64,000 nucleotides of DNA from Paenibacillus auburnensis (GTDB lineage Bacteria > Bacillota > Bacilli > Paenibacillales > Paenibacillaceae). How positions within the stretch are numbered: position 1 is the first letter of the stretch; every line of letters begins with the position of its first letter. Positions 9,574 through 17,612 of the stretch are shown here, piece by piece. The notes beneath the pieces are model-generated. The model saw only the letters and a program-made list of their open reading frames with translations, searched no databases and was not told where the DNA came from. The translations under genes were made by a program, and so were the position numbers. The stretch spans positions 372,001-436,000 of the forward strand of contig NZ_CAKMMG010000002.1 in the NCBI RefSeq assembly GCF_927798115.1. The letters run 5' to 3'.

Positions 9574-10752
9574 TTATTTCACTCCTTCTAGTTCTTCTAC
9601 ACCGTTGCCGATGCCGCATACATAGAATTCGCCGGTAAGACCGGTTCTTGCTGTATAAGCTTCGCCTACTTCACGGATAAAGCGTTCCACATCATCTTCA
9701 TGCACCAGCGATACTGTACATCCGCCAAACCCTGCGCCGGTCATCCGGGAACCGAGCGTGCCGGGAATACGCTGTGCTTCTTCAACCATAACATCCAGCT
9801 CCTCGCAGCTCACTTCATACAGATCGCGGAGCGAAGTGTGGGAGTCGTTCATGAACAGGCCGAACTGCTTCAGGTCGTTGTTCTTCAGCACCTCCACAGA
9901 ATCAAGCACACGCTGGTTCTCTTCCACAACATGGCGGGCGCGGCGTCTGACGGTTTCGTCAGCAATTTTATCCTGATGGAGCTCGAATTGTTCGGGCTTA
10001 AGCTCTGCCAGATAGGACAGGGAAGGCACTTCCTGCTTGAGAATAGCCAGCGCTTCGTCGCATTGGCTGCGGCGCTCGTTGTACTTCGAGTCTACAAGCC
10101 CTCTCTTCTTGTTCGTATTGCCGATTACCAGCTTATAAGCGCCGGTTGCAAATGGCACCAGGCTGTATTCCAGCGTGTCGCACATCAGGAGAATCGCATG
10201 GTCGCGTTTGCCGTTGGCTACTGCGAACTGATCCATGATCCCCGAGTTGACACCCACGTACTGATTCTCAGCGCGCTGGGACAGCAGGGCAATCTCTACA
10301 GTATCCGTATCTCCGCCCAGCAGCGACAGGAAGGCATAGCCGGTCACGACTTCGATGGAAGCCGAAGAGGAAAGGCCGGAGCCGTTCGGAATATCGCCGT
10401 GGAACAGCAGATCGTAGCCGCCGGAGAGTGGAAGATCCTTCTTCGCCAGCTCCACCAGCACACCGACTGGATAATCCACCCATTCTCCGGTTTTGGCCTT
10501 GCCGATTTCACTGTAGTCGATAGTAGCTTCATAAGGGAAGTTCGTGGAAGCGAACCGTACCTTACCGTCGCTGCGCGGACGCACGATAAGGGTAGTGCCG
10601 AAGTCCAGTGCTGCCGGGAACACGTAACCACCGTTGTAATCCAGATGCTCTCCGATAAGATTCACACGGCCCGGAGCATAAAATACCCGCGCCTCCTCGG
10701 TGCTTTCGCCGTACTTCTCGATAAATTTGCTGTTAAGTTCCTGTATGCTCAT
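9574..10752 (-). CDS. galK: Galactokinase
   Basis: A GHMP-family kinase of about 392 residues that phosphorylates galactose to galactose-1-phosphate with ATP. The galactokinase signature GRVNLIGEHLDYNGGYVFP is near residue 28, the GHMP ATP-binding loop GSGLSSSASIEV is near 122, and the C-terminal motif GAGFGGCTVSL is near 340. I prefer ATG 10752 (GGAG at 8-nt spacing) over the GTG three codons earlier. It is the first gene of galK-galE-galT, divergent from an AraC-family gene likely to regulate it. Confidence 0.95.
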   Translation of the reverse strand: MSIQELNSKFIEKYGESTEEARVFYAPGRVNLIGEHLDYNGGYVFPAALDFGTTLIVRPRSDGKVRFASTNFPYEATIDYSEIGKAKTGEWVDYPVGVLVELAKKDLPLSGGYDLLFHGDIPNGSGLSSSASIEVVTGYAFLSLLGGDTDTVEIALLSQRAENQYVGVNSGIMDQFAVANGKRDHAILLMCDTLEYSLVPFATGAYKLVIGNTNKKRGLVDSKYNERRSQCDEALAILKQEVPSLSYLAELKPEQFELHQDKIADETVRRRARHVVEENQRVLDSVEVLKNNDLKQFGLFMNDSHTSLRDLYEVSCEELDVMVEEAQRIPGTLGSRMTGAGFGGCTVSLVHEDDVERFIREVGEAYTARTGLTGEFYVCGIGNGVEELEGVK

Positions 10753-10821
10753 TAATGCCACTCCACCCTTTCGCTGTTCTCACTTGGCTTGCTGGAATAT
10801 TAATGCGTTCTTTATGCTTAC

Positions 10822-10851
10822 ATTATAATAAAATCAGACTTGCCCTGATAA
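10822..10851 (-). promoter_or_regulatory. Possible promoter of the gal operon
   Basis: A perfect minus-strand TATAAT (10822-10827) stands 70 nt upstream of galK. Only a poor -35 (TTATCA, 18-nt spacer) can be paired with it, which would fit an activator-dependent promoter. Confidence 0.4.
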
Positions 10852-10952
10852 TGCAATCATGTGTGTAATGTATGGATAAATGTGACTTCGCACGTTATAC
10901 TTTGTAATGTCAGGATAAGCAGCATTCTCCCCCTCCGCCCGCATATAGGGCA

Positions 10953-10967
10953 TTGATAGCGTTAACT
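10953..10967 (+). promoter_or_regulatory. Candidate cre (CcpA) site before the AraC gene
   Basis: TTGATAGCGTTAACT matches the cre consensus WTGNAANCGNWNNCW except for T at position 5. It lies 20 nt before the start of the AraC-family gene, in the 235-bp galK/araC divergent region. Confidence 0.45.
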
Positions 10968-10987
10968 TAAAGAAAGGATTTGTCAGT

Positions 10988-11845
10988 GTGGAACATACCT
11001 ATTCCGTAGGCTCAAACCCCGTTTACTATGATAAACAGAATCTGCATGTACTGTTTGCCGGCGAAAGCCAGACCCTGCCGGTGCATCAGGCCGGTCCGAA
11101 GATCTACGATTATTATCTGCTCCATTTCATCGAATCCGGCTTCGGCCACTTTACCACTGAGCACCGCAAATACGCGCTGGGTCCGGGAGACTGCTTCCTG
11201 ATCCACCCGGGCCAGCTCGTCAGCTACGTCTCAGATCAGCAGCAGCCCTGGCGCTACCGCTGGGCGGCATTTACCGGAGCAGATGCGGATGAGCTTGTGC
11301 TGCAGGCCGGCTTTTCGCCGCAGCAGCCGGTGCTCACCACCGCAGAAGGCACGGTGATCCCCGGAGCTGTAGCCGGGATGATGCAGTCCTTCTATGCCAA
11401 TAAGGAGAGTGCCCATCTCACTTCACTCGGCTATCTGTATCTGATTATCGGAGAAGCTGCTGAACGGCACCTCTCTTCCTCACGGCTGGCGGGGGCGGAA
11501 TCGCAGGTCAAACGTACAGTAAAGCAAATGATCCACTACATGGCCTCCCAGTATGCCCATCCGGTGTCCATTGAGCAAATGTGCGGCAGCCTAGGCTATA
11601 ACCGCGCCTACCTGTCGCGGATTTTCAAGCAGGAGACCGGCCTGTCGCCTGTAACCTACCTGCTCAAGCTGCGCATTGAGAAGTCACGCCAGCTGCTGCG
11701 CGAGCGTCCGGAACTGTCGGTCGAACAGGTTGCCGCTTCTGTCGGCCTGACCGATGCGCTGTATTTCTCGCGCCAGTTCAAACGTTTCTGCAGCCAATCC
11801 CCGACGTCCTACCGCCTGGCAACTGCCAGGCATGGAGAGAAATAG
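10988..11845 (+). CDS. AraC-family regulator with cupin sensor domain, probably of gal
   Basis: A 285-residue transcription factor. The N-terminal cupin-like sugar-sensing domain (about 30-115) contains LGPGDCFLIHPGQ. The C-terminal AraC double helix-turn-helix (about 180-280) includes LGYNRAYLSRIFKQETG and the closing motif VGLTDALYFSRQFKR. GTG start with AAAGGA 9 nt upstream. It is transcribed divergently from galK-galE-galT with 235 bp between, so I infer it activates that operon in response to galactose or a related sugar. In the well-studied bacilli gal control is different, so this pairing is inferred from position. Confidence 0.85.
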   Translation: MEHTYSVGSNPVYYDKQNLHVLFAGESQTLPVHQAGPKIYDYYLLHFIESGFGHFTTEHRKYALGPGDCFLIHPGQLVSYVSDQQQPWRYRWAAFTGADADELVLQAGFSPQQPVLTTAEGTVIPGAVAGMMQSFYANKESAHLTSLGYLYLIIGEAAERHLSSSRLAGAESQVKRTVKQMIHYMASQYAHPVSIEQMCGSLGYNRAYLSRIFKQETGLSPVTYLLKLRIEKSRQLLRERPELSVEQVAASVGLTDALYFSRQFKRFCSQSPTSYRLATARHGEK

Positions 11846-11925
11846 ACCTGCACACTCTTTGGGTGAGGCCGATAAAGGGGCCGGTTCCTATATTTTTCTA
11901 CGAGCTTTATCTTTATTCAGAGCAA

Positions 11926-11955
11926 CAGCCCGTTTCCTTATCAGGAACGGGCTGC
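11926..11955. terminator. Hairpin between convergent AraC and aldo/keto reductase genes
   Basis: AGCCCGTTTCC / GGAACGGGCT stem with a 5-nt loop. Neither side has a clear T tract, but its position between two convergent genes suggests a bidirectional terminator. Confidence 0.5.
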
Positions 11956-12013
11956 CCGGGGTTACCCCGCTTTACTATGTCAGATTATCCATTTATAGAA
12001 AGTAGCCAGACCG

Positions 12014-13018
12014 TCAGGCTTCACTCTCTGTTCTGAGAATCGTTTCGATCCGGTCCAGTTCTTCCTGCGAGAATTCGGCATGGGACAAGGCGGCGATATT
12101 CTCTTCAATCTGGGTCACCCGGCTGGCGCCGATCAGCGCCGAAGTCACCTTACCGCCGCGGAGCGTCCACTGAAGAGCAAGCTGTGCCAGACTCTGGCCG
12201 CGTGAGACGGCCAGCTGATTGAGTGCGCGGATTTTGCGCTGCACCTCCGGCGTGATCCGGCTTTCACTCAGCGCAGTGGACGGGCCGGCGGCTCTGGAGT
12301 CCTCGGGAATCCCGTTCATATATTTATTGGTTAACAACCCCTGGGCCAGCGGAGTGAAGGCAATACTGCCGACTCCGTTCTCCTCCAGCACCTGCTGCAG
12401 GCCCCCTTCAATCCAGCGGTCGAGCATGGAGTATCTCGGCTGATGAATCAACAGCGGCGTGCCCAGCCCGTTCAGAATCCGGATGGCCTCCAGGGTCTGC
12501 TCCGCCGTGTAATTGGATATTCCAACGTAGAGCGCTTTCCCGGTACGCACGGCATGATCAAGCGCTCCCATTGTCTCTTCCAGCGGGGTGTGCGGATCCG
12601 GGCGGTGCGAATAAAAAATATCGACATAGTCCAGCCCCAGCCGCTTCAGGCTCTGATCCAGGCTAGACAGCATATATTTTCGTGATCCCCAGTCACCGTA
12701 AGGTCCCGGCCACATATAATATCCCGCCTTAGTAGAGATCACCATTTCATCACGGTAGGCAGAAAGATCACGGGCAAGCACTTTGCCGAATAAGTCCTCT
12801 GCCGAACCGGCAGGCGGACCATAGTTATTAGCCAGATCAAAATGGGTAATCCCGAGATCAAACGAGCGTGTAATCATTTCCCGGCCGTTCTCATAGGCAT
12901 CGATCCCGCCGAAGTTATGCCACAGTCCAAGTGATATGGCCGGAAGCTTGAGGCCCGATCTGCCCGAGCGGTTGTATCGCATAATTTCATACCGTTCATC
13001 GCTAGCCACATATACCAT
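12014..13018 (-). CDS. Aldo/keto reductase (YghZ-like)
   Basis: An NADPH-dependent reductase of about 334 residues, aligning by eye along its whole length with E. coli YghZ, which reduces L-glyceraldehyde-3-phosphate and other aldehydes. Landmarks are FDLANNYGPPAGSAE (catalytic Asp/Tyr), ISTKAGYYMWPGPYG (Lys), DIFYSHRPD (His) and the C-terminal SALIGASRVTQIEEN cofactor segment. I chose ATG 13018, which matches the YghZ N-terminus (MVxxA-xERY); the frame is open 12 codons further. Monocistronic. Confidence 0.87.
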   Translation of the reverse strand: MVYVASDERYEIMRYNRSGRSGLKLPAISLGLWHNFGGIDAYENGREMITRSFDLGITHFDLANNYGPPAGSAEDLFGKVLARDLSAYRDEMVISTKAGYYMWPGPYGDWGSRKYMLSSLDQSLKRLGLDYVDIFYSHRPDPHTPLEETMGALDHAVRTGKALYVGISNYTAEQTLEAIRILNGLGTPLLIHQPRYSMLDRWIEGGLQQVLEENGVGSIAFTPLAQGLLTNKYMNGIPEDSRAAGPSTALSESRITPEVQRKIRALNQLAVSRGQSLAQLALQWTLRGGKVTSALIGASRVTQIEENIAALSHAEFSQEELDRIETILRTESEA

Positions 13019-13108
13019 TGCTGATCCCTGCCTCTCGTTTCCTCTGTGCTGCATTACCCTATTTTAAACCGTACGCCTCCATTGTAATCTCACATCCTAA
13101 AAAACCGT

Positions 13109-13846
13109 TCAAAGCTGCTCTTGAATTCTCCCCATAACTTCGCCAATCCGGTCTGTTATGATCAGATCCGCATGATGGTCGTAGGGAGTCGGCTCACCGT
13201 TCAGCAGGACGGTATGCCGTCCGTGGAAATACGTGACAAGACTGGCTGCCGGCTGCACGGTAAGTGAGGTTCCGCCGATGATCAGCAGATCAGCAGCGGC
13301 TATTGCCGCGATGGAGCCTAACAGCACATCATGATTCAGCTCTTCCTCATACAGCACCACATCGGGCTTAATGATGCCGCCGCATTCGGGACAGCGAGGC
13401 ACCCGCTCAGCCGACCCTATGATCTGATCCAGATCGTAAAACCGGCTGCAGCTCATGCAATGATTGCGGTGTATCGAGCCATGCAGCTCGAGTACAGTGC
13501 GGCTTCCTGCAAGCTGATGCAGCCCGTCGATATTCTGAGTGATTACCGCCTTCAGCCTGCCTTGGCGCTCCAGCTCTGCCAGCAGCAGGTGGGCACCGTT
13601 CGGCGGTGCCTCCGGGTGGATCATTTTGCTGCGGTAGAAATCAAAAAAAACGTCCGGTGAGGACATAAAAAATCTGCGGCTGAGCATCACTTCAGGCGGA
13701 TACGGGGAGTTATGCTCAGTCTGATATAAGCCCGCTGCGGAGCGGAAATCCGGAATCCCGCTTTCGGTGGAGGTGCCTGCCCCTCCGAAAAATACAATGT
13801 TGCCGCTGTCCTTGATCCAGGAAACCAGTGTCTGCAATTGATCCAT
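13109..13846 (-). CDS. NAD-dependent protein deacylase (sirtuin)
   Basis: A 245-residue Sir2 enzyme that removes acyl groups from lysines using NAD+. The NAD-binding GAGTSTESGIPDFRS is at about 22-36, TQNIDGLH near 103, the catalytic His is in LELHGSIHRNHC near 119, a four-Cys zinc knuckle (CMSC...CPEC) lies at about 128-155, and GGTSLTVQPA is near 192. It has the length of a class III/U bacterial sirtuin. The gene ends close to the reductase and follows the HAD gene by 32 bp, so HAD and sirtuin may be cotranscribed. Confidence 0.92.
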   Translation of the reverse strand: MDQLQTLVSWIKDSGNIVFFGGAGTSTESGIPDFRSAAGLYQTEHNSPYPPEVMLSRRFFMSSPDVFFDFYRSKMIHPEAPPNGAHLLLAELERQGRLKAVITQNIDGLHQLAGSRTVLELHGSIHRNHCMSCSRFYDLDQIIGSAERVPRCPECGGIIKPDVVLYEEELNHDVLLGSIAAIAAADLLIIGGTSLTVQPAASLVTYFHGRHTVLLNGEPTPYDHHADLIITDRIGEVMGRIQEQL

Positions 13847-13878
13847 GGTTTACACACGCATCCTTTCTAAGCAAGAGT

Positions 13879-14643
13879 TCAACATGTAAGGCGAAGCTGA
13901 TGATAACCGGTAATCACAGTGTCAGCATCCAGTAAATGACCGGCGGATCCCTCCGGGGAAATCCCGATGGAGAGCCGCAGGCCTGCTCCTTTGCCAAGCT
14001 GCATATCTGCATTGCTGTCGCCGATGATGACTGTATACTCCGGTGGAATTCCAAGCTCACGGCAAGCCGTTTCAGCCATTTCGGGATCCGGCTTGCCGCG
14101 GCTAACCCGGTCCCTTGTAACTATAGTCTGAAAGTATCCGGTAATCCCCATCCACTCCAGCTGCTCGCCAGTCGTTCCGGAGCCGTCCGAAGTGACGACT
14201 CCAAGCTTTAAGGAGGCGGCGGCACATTGCTGCAGGAATGGCAGCAGTTCCGGCAAAGGCGCTGCAATGCGGCGGGTCCGCAGTTCGTTCATCGCCTCTT
14301 TGGCAATGGCCCTGACCCTCGTTACCGCCTCGTTCCAGGGAACCCCGGCGCTGTAAAGATGCCAGGCCAAAATGCCGTAAGTCTCCTCGGCGGTAGCCAT
14401 GGAGAGCGGCCCGGCCGGATCGTAGCCAATCACCCGGCCGGAAGCATCATGCCGGGTACCTAGTACGCCGGACAGATCACTGCTGACACCGTCTCCAATC
14501 AGCGCCAGCTGATTGCCCAGCCCCTTCAGGACCAGCTCTGCCCAGGTTCCCCAGGTTGCAAGTAGATCCAGCAGCGTGCCGTCCTTGTCGAATAAAATGG
14601 CTTGGCAGGGTACAGATAAATCATTCACATGCAGCAGCGGCAT
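13879..14643 (-). CDS. HAD-superfamily hydrolase, phosphoglycolate-phosphatase-like
   Basis: A 254-residue cytoplasmic phosphatase. Motif I is FDKDGTLLD (about 18-26, nucleophile Asp), motif II is GVVTSDGS near 145, the motif III lysine is in RGKPDPEM, and motif IV is IIGDSNADM near 205. A helical cap domain lies at about 30-120. GGAGG precedes the ATG. The cap architecture suggests a small sugar or glycolate phosphate substrate, but the specific one cannot be read. It lies between the alpha/beta hydrolase and the sirtuin gene, in the same direction, with short gaps. Confidence 0.82.
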   Translation of the reverse strand: MPLLHVNDLSVPCQAILFDKDGTLLDLLATWGTWAELVLKGLGNQLALIGDGVSSDLSGVLGTRHDASGRVIGYDPAGPLSMATAEETYGILAWHLYSAGVPWNEAVTRVRAIAKEAMNELRTRRIAAPLPELLPFLQQCAAASLKLGVVTSDGSGTTGEQLEWMGITGYFQTIVTRDRVSRGKPDPEMAETACRELGIPPEYTVIIGDSNADMQLGKGAGLRLSIGISPEGSAGHLLDADTVITGYHQLRLTC

Positions 14644-14668
14644 CCTCCGCCTCCTCTCAGGTTACTGG

Positions 14669-15409
14669 CTAACGAAGATTACCCAGCCAGTCCAGCATCG
14701 CCCGCGCTGTGCGGTTCTGCTGCTCTTCTTCTGTAATCTTCGCTTCCCCGTCACCCTTCTGGGGACCGTAGCTTCCAAACTGGGCGTGGTTACCGCCGGT
14801 GACGGAGTAATATACCGTATTGCCCGGCAAATAAGCCCGGCCTTCATTGTAATTTTCTCTGTCGACTACCTTATCCTCCGTTCCAAGCACAGATAATACT
14901 GACAGTGTAGTATCTTTCAGGTTACCCTTCTCATCCGGATAAGAGGCCAGGAAAAACACGCCTTCCAGCTGATCCGCATGCCCGGAAGCATAACGCGACG
15001 CCATTACTCCGCCAAGAGAATGGCCGCCCAGCACAAAAGACTGCTTGGGATGCAAACGGATCATTTCATCCGCGGCATCTCCCTTAATGACCGCCAGATT
15101 GAGCGGCATTTTGGCTATGTAAAACGGATGTCCTGCGGCAGCGATCTTGTGGGCCAGCGGCGCATAAGCCTCGGCCTCAACCAGTGCGCCAGGATAGAAA
15201 ATCACTGCCGTACCCGATATTACCGATGGTTCAAACGAAATCCAGTTATCATTCTGTTCTACTGTAACTCCTCCTGCGGAGATCAGCGCAGACTCGGCAT
15301 TCTCAGCCGGGGCATACGGGGTTAAATATCTCCACAGCAGCAGTCCCGCGACAACCAGAAGCACTGCAAGTGAGAGGAGGACTCTTCGTCTGGATATTAA
15401 GTTCTTCAA
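14669..15409 (-). CDS. Membrane-anchored alpha/beta hydrolase
   Basis: About 246 residues. An N-terminal membrane anchor or uncleaved signal (about 10-27, VLLSLAVLLVVAGLLLW) is followed by an extracellular alpha/beta hydrolase domain. The nucleophile elbow is GGHSLGG, the likely acid is the Asp in GTEDKVVDR and the His is in GGNHAQFG. I chose TTG 15409 because GGGAG lies 8 nt upstream. It belongs to the Abhydrolase_5 type of uncharacterised bacterial serine hydrolases. A cre-like site lies upstream at 15499-15513. Substrate unknown. Confidence 0.78.
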   Translation of the reverse strand: MKNLISRRRVLLSLAVLLVVAGLLLWRYLTPYAPAENAESALISAGGVTVEQNDNWISFEPSVISGTAVIFYPGALVEAEAYAPLAHKIAAAGHPFYIAKMPLNLAVIKGDAADEMIRLHPKQSFVLGGHSLGGVMASRYASGHADQLEGVFFLASYPDEKGNLKDTTLSVLSVLGTEDKVVDRENYNEGRAYLPGNTVYYSVTGGNHAQFGSYGPQKGDGEAKITEEEQQNRTARAMLDWLGNLR

Positions 15410-15498
15410 TAGGTTCACTCCCGTGTACTGCATACAGAAAATTATAGAGTAATCAAAGAAATCAAACAACCTTCAACAGATCGCCACAATTAATCCGC

Positions 15499-15513
15499 CT
15501 GATAGCGCTTTCT
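15499..15513 (+). promoter_or_regulatory. Candidate cre site between hydrolase and acyltransferase
   Basis: CTGATAGCGCTTTCT carries the TGATAGCGCTTTC core seen again at 51796 and, with one change, at 58850. It lies in the divergent region between the alpha/beta hydrolase and the acyltransferase genes. Confidence 0.45.
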
Positions 15514-15607
15514 ATTGTGATTGAATTCACAATATCAAAACCTGAAATCATGTATTTTAAAATTAAATTAATTTATTTTTTATAGATCAACTTTTGGGGG
15601 TTAGGTT

Positions 15608-16648
15608 ATGGTAAGGGAAAATCCGCTGGAGGCGCGTGGGGAAACCTTTTTTCTCAACCTGCGTTTTATGCTTATCATCACTGTATTTGCCGGCAATGCT
15701 ATCGAACCTCTAATCACCAGAATGAATGGCATGCACGGGCTGTATATGTGGATCTTCAGTTTTCATATGCCGCTGTTCGTGCTTGTCACCGGATATTTCG
15801 CGAAGCAGAGCCTGAACGGGGCCGCAGGCCGCAAAGTGCTGCTTCAGATCGGCATGCAGTACCTGATTTTTCAAAGCCTGTATTCAGCTCTCGATGTTTC
15901 CCTCTTTCACGTAAACGGCATACATCATTCTATATTCGCACCTTATCTGCTCTTATGGTTCCTGGCCAGTCATGCCTGCTGGCGTCTGCTGATGCTCGGC
16001 ATGGGCAAATGGTCCAAAACCGCTCAAATCGCCTTCGCCGTAGCTGCGGGAGTTGCTGTTGGATATTTACAGGTTGACGGGGTATGGTTCAGCATCAGCC
16101 GCACCTTTGTATATTTGCCGTATTTCGTAATCGGCTATCATTTTTCCTTCGCCGCCTTCGCCAGGCTGTACCAGAAATATATTAAGGCCGCAGCAGCAGC
16201 AGCCTCCCTTCTAATCCTTGCTGTTCTGGCTATATCGGGCCCGGATATTCCGCTCGGCTGGCTGTATGGCAACATGACTTATATGCAGCTTGGAGCGGAG
16301 GAATGGTACGCAGGTGTGTACCGCCTTGCACTGTATGCTGTGCAGATTACTGCTTCGCTTGCCTTTCTGGGACTCGTGCCTTACGGGCTGAGCCGGATGA
16401 CTGACTGGGGCCGCCGTACGCTGTACGTCTTCCTGCTTCACGGCCTTGTTGTCCGTCTTGCCGCCGCTTCCGGAATCTATGACTATGTCGGCAATGCTGC
16501 AGGGGCCGCTATTGTACTGCTTACTGCCGTACTCTTCACCGTGCTGCTGGCCCAGCCGGCAGTCAAACGGCTGCTTCACCCGCTGGTTGAACCGTCTGTG
16601 AACTGGATGATCACGCTGCAGCGCGCCGCCCTGCGCCGTACACCCTGA
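15608..16648 (+). CDS. Membrane acyltransferase (Acyl_transf_3 family)
   Basis: A 346-residue integral membrane protein with about ten hydrophobic segments, related to fucose 4-O-acetylase and OafA/WecH-type O-acyltransferases that decorate cell-surface sugars. The N-terminus holds the family pattern RFMLIITVFAGNAIEP and FSFHMPLFVLVTGYF, where the conserved His-Met-Pro-Leu-Phe segment lies. GGGGGTTAGG precedes the ATG. Single-gene unit with a strong terminator. The acceptor glycan is unknown. Confidence 0.8.
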   Translation: MVRENPLEARGETFFLNLRFMLIITVFAGNAIEPLITRMNGMHGLYMWIFSFHMPLFVLVTGYFAKQSLNGAAGRKVLLQIGMQYLIFQSLYSALDVSLFHVNGIHHSIFAPYLLLWFLASHACWRLLMLGMGKWSKTAQIAFAVAAGVAVGYLQVDGVWFSISRTFVYLPYFVIGYHFSFAAFARLYQKYIKAAAAAASLLILAVLAISGPDIPLGWLYGNMTYMQLGAEEWYAGVYRLALYAVQITASLAFLGLVPYGLSRMTDWGRRTLYVFLLHGLVVRLAAASGIYDYVGNAAGAAIVLLTAVLFTVLLAQPAVKRLLHPLVEPSVNWMITLQRAALRRTP

Positions 16649-16684
16649 CAATACCTAGCTATACCTTCCCCCTTTCAATAAACG

Positions 16685-16735
16685 AACGCCCTGCTTCAGG
16701 AGTGAGTATCCGCTCTCGAAGCAGGGCGTTTTTGT
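16685..16735 (+). terminator. Terminator of the acyltransferase gene
   Basis: A 12-bp perfect stem ACGCCCTGCTTC / GAAGCAGGGCGT is followed by TTTTTG. It can also serve the converging remnant on the other strand. Confidence 0.85.
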
Positions 16736-16739
16736 AATT

Positions 16740-17228
16740 TCAGGCCGTAAATTCTCCGTCCTGATCCAATGTATATTTAACACGCATCATAATATTCTGT
16801 TCATAATCGCCAAACTGGCGGCCGAACAGATTCAATCCGCCCTGATGAACTGCATCGGGCTTAATGCCGATGCGCAGCCGTAATTTGGGACTCTGATTAA
16901 TCAGAAGATCATCCAAGACGACATTAGAGACGCTCTCCATATCCAGCGTCGTCTTCGCCTGGTCCACACGCCATGTTTTGAGGAACCCGTATTGGGTAGA
17001 GCTTTCAACCCACCAGTTTGGATTCAGCTTGCCGCGCCGGTCACCGAAATCGCCGGGGCTGGTCCACATGCCGATCTCTACGCCATTTACCCATACTGAA
17101 ATATCTGAGGGCCAATTCTGGTCATAATTTGGTGCTTCGGAGCACATCTCCATAGATAGCTCAAGGGATTCTATCCGTGCCCGCGCAGGGATATCCACCG
17201 GCAGTTTATTACAATATTTTTGTAACAA
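16740..17228 (-). pseudogene. C-terminal remnant of an ArsR/COG4189-type transcriptional regulator
   Basis: A 162-codon open frame whose protein, from about YCNKLPVDIPARARIESLE onward, matches by memory the C-terminal sensor half of Bacillus/Paenibacillus COG4189-type regulators. These normally have about 300 residues with an N-terminal winged helix. Characteristic segments are EMCSEAPNYDQNWPSDISV, WTSPGDFGDRRGKLNPNWW, STQYGFLKTWRVD and GGLNLFGRQFGDYEQ. The frame opens only with a TTG lacking a ribosome site, and a TAG closes it nine codons further upstream. No helix-turn-helix is encoded in the preceding 380 bp in any frame I read. I therefore call it a 5'-truncated pseudogene. Confidence 0.65.
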
Positions 17229-17612
17229 ATGATATGAAGCTTCGAGCTACCAAATAACCTTCTGTCATTCACTTCCCTTATACGCCGGAAGAATCCTTTT
17301 TCCAACATTCCGCTGCCCGGTTCCCCCGGTGCGACAAACTTCACATTGTCCGGTAGAAAAAATAGGCCTTTTGTGATAGACTCTCTTATAACAAAGCTGG
17401 CTGCTTCCTCCAGCAGGATCATCCAGCTTTGTTTACTACAAACCTTGTTTTTTATAGAAACGGCTCCGCCCTCCTTCTGCTACCCGAAGCTGGACCCCGT
17501 TCTTTCTATAAACCGCAGACACGCATATTTCGGGATTGCAATGCGTTAATGCGACACTATATTCGTTCTGCAATTTTTTAGACTACCAAACATTCAGGAG
17601 GGAATTTTCATT
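17229..17612. other. 384-bp intergenic region upstream of ilvD
   Basis: Holds the ilvD promoter at its right end. The left 300 bp encode nothing I recognise; an 83-codon minus-strand frame there has no family resemblance. No T-box motif or clear CodY box was found, although ilvD is often so controlled in related bacteria. Confidence 0.5.
17536..17563 (+). promoter_or_regulatory. Probable ilvD promoter
   Basis: TTGCAA (17536-17541), 16-nt spacer, TATATT (17558-17563), 50 nt upstream of the ilvD start. Confidence 0.5.

Noticed and set aside
9700..10755. A 351-codon open frame opposite galK
   Set aside because: The galactokinase frame on the other strand has all family motifs; the opposite frame has no recognisable domain or ribosome site and arises from codon bias.
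17171..17422. An 83-codon minus-strand frame before the regulator remnant
   Set aside because: No domain, no good ribosome site, and it does not supply the missing helix-turn-helix half.
17229..17612. T-box or CodY control of ilvD
   Set aside because: No GGGTGGNACCGCG-type motif, specifier stem or AATTTTCWGAAAATT-like box was seen in the leader.
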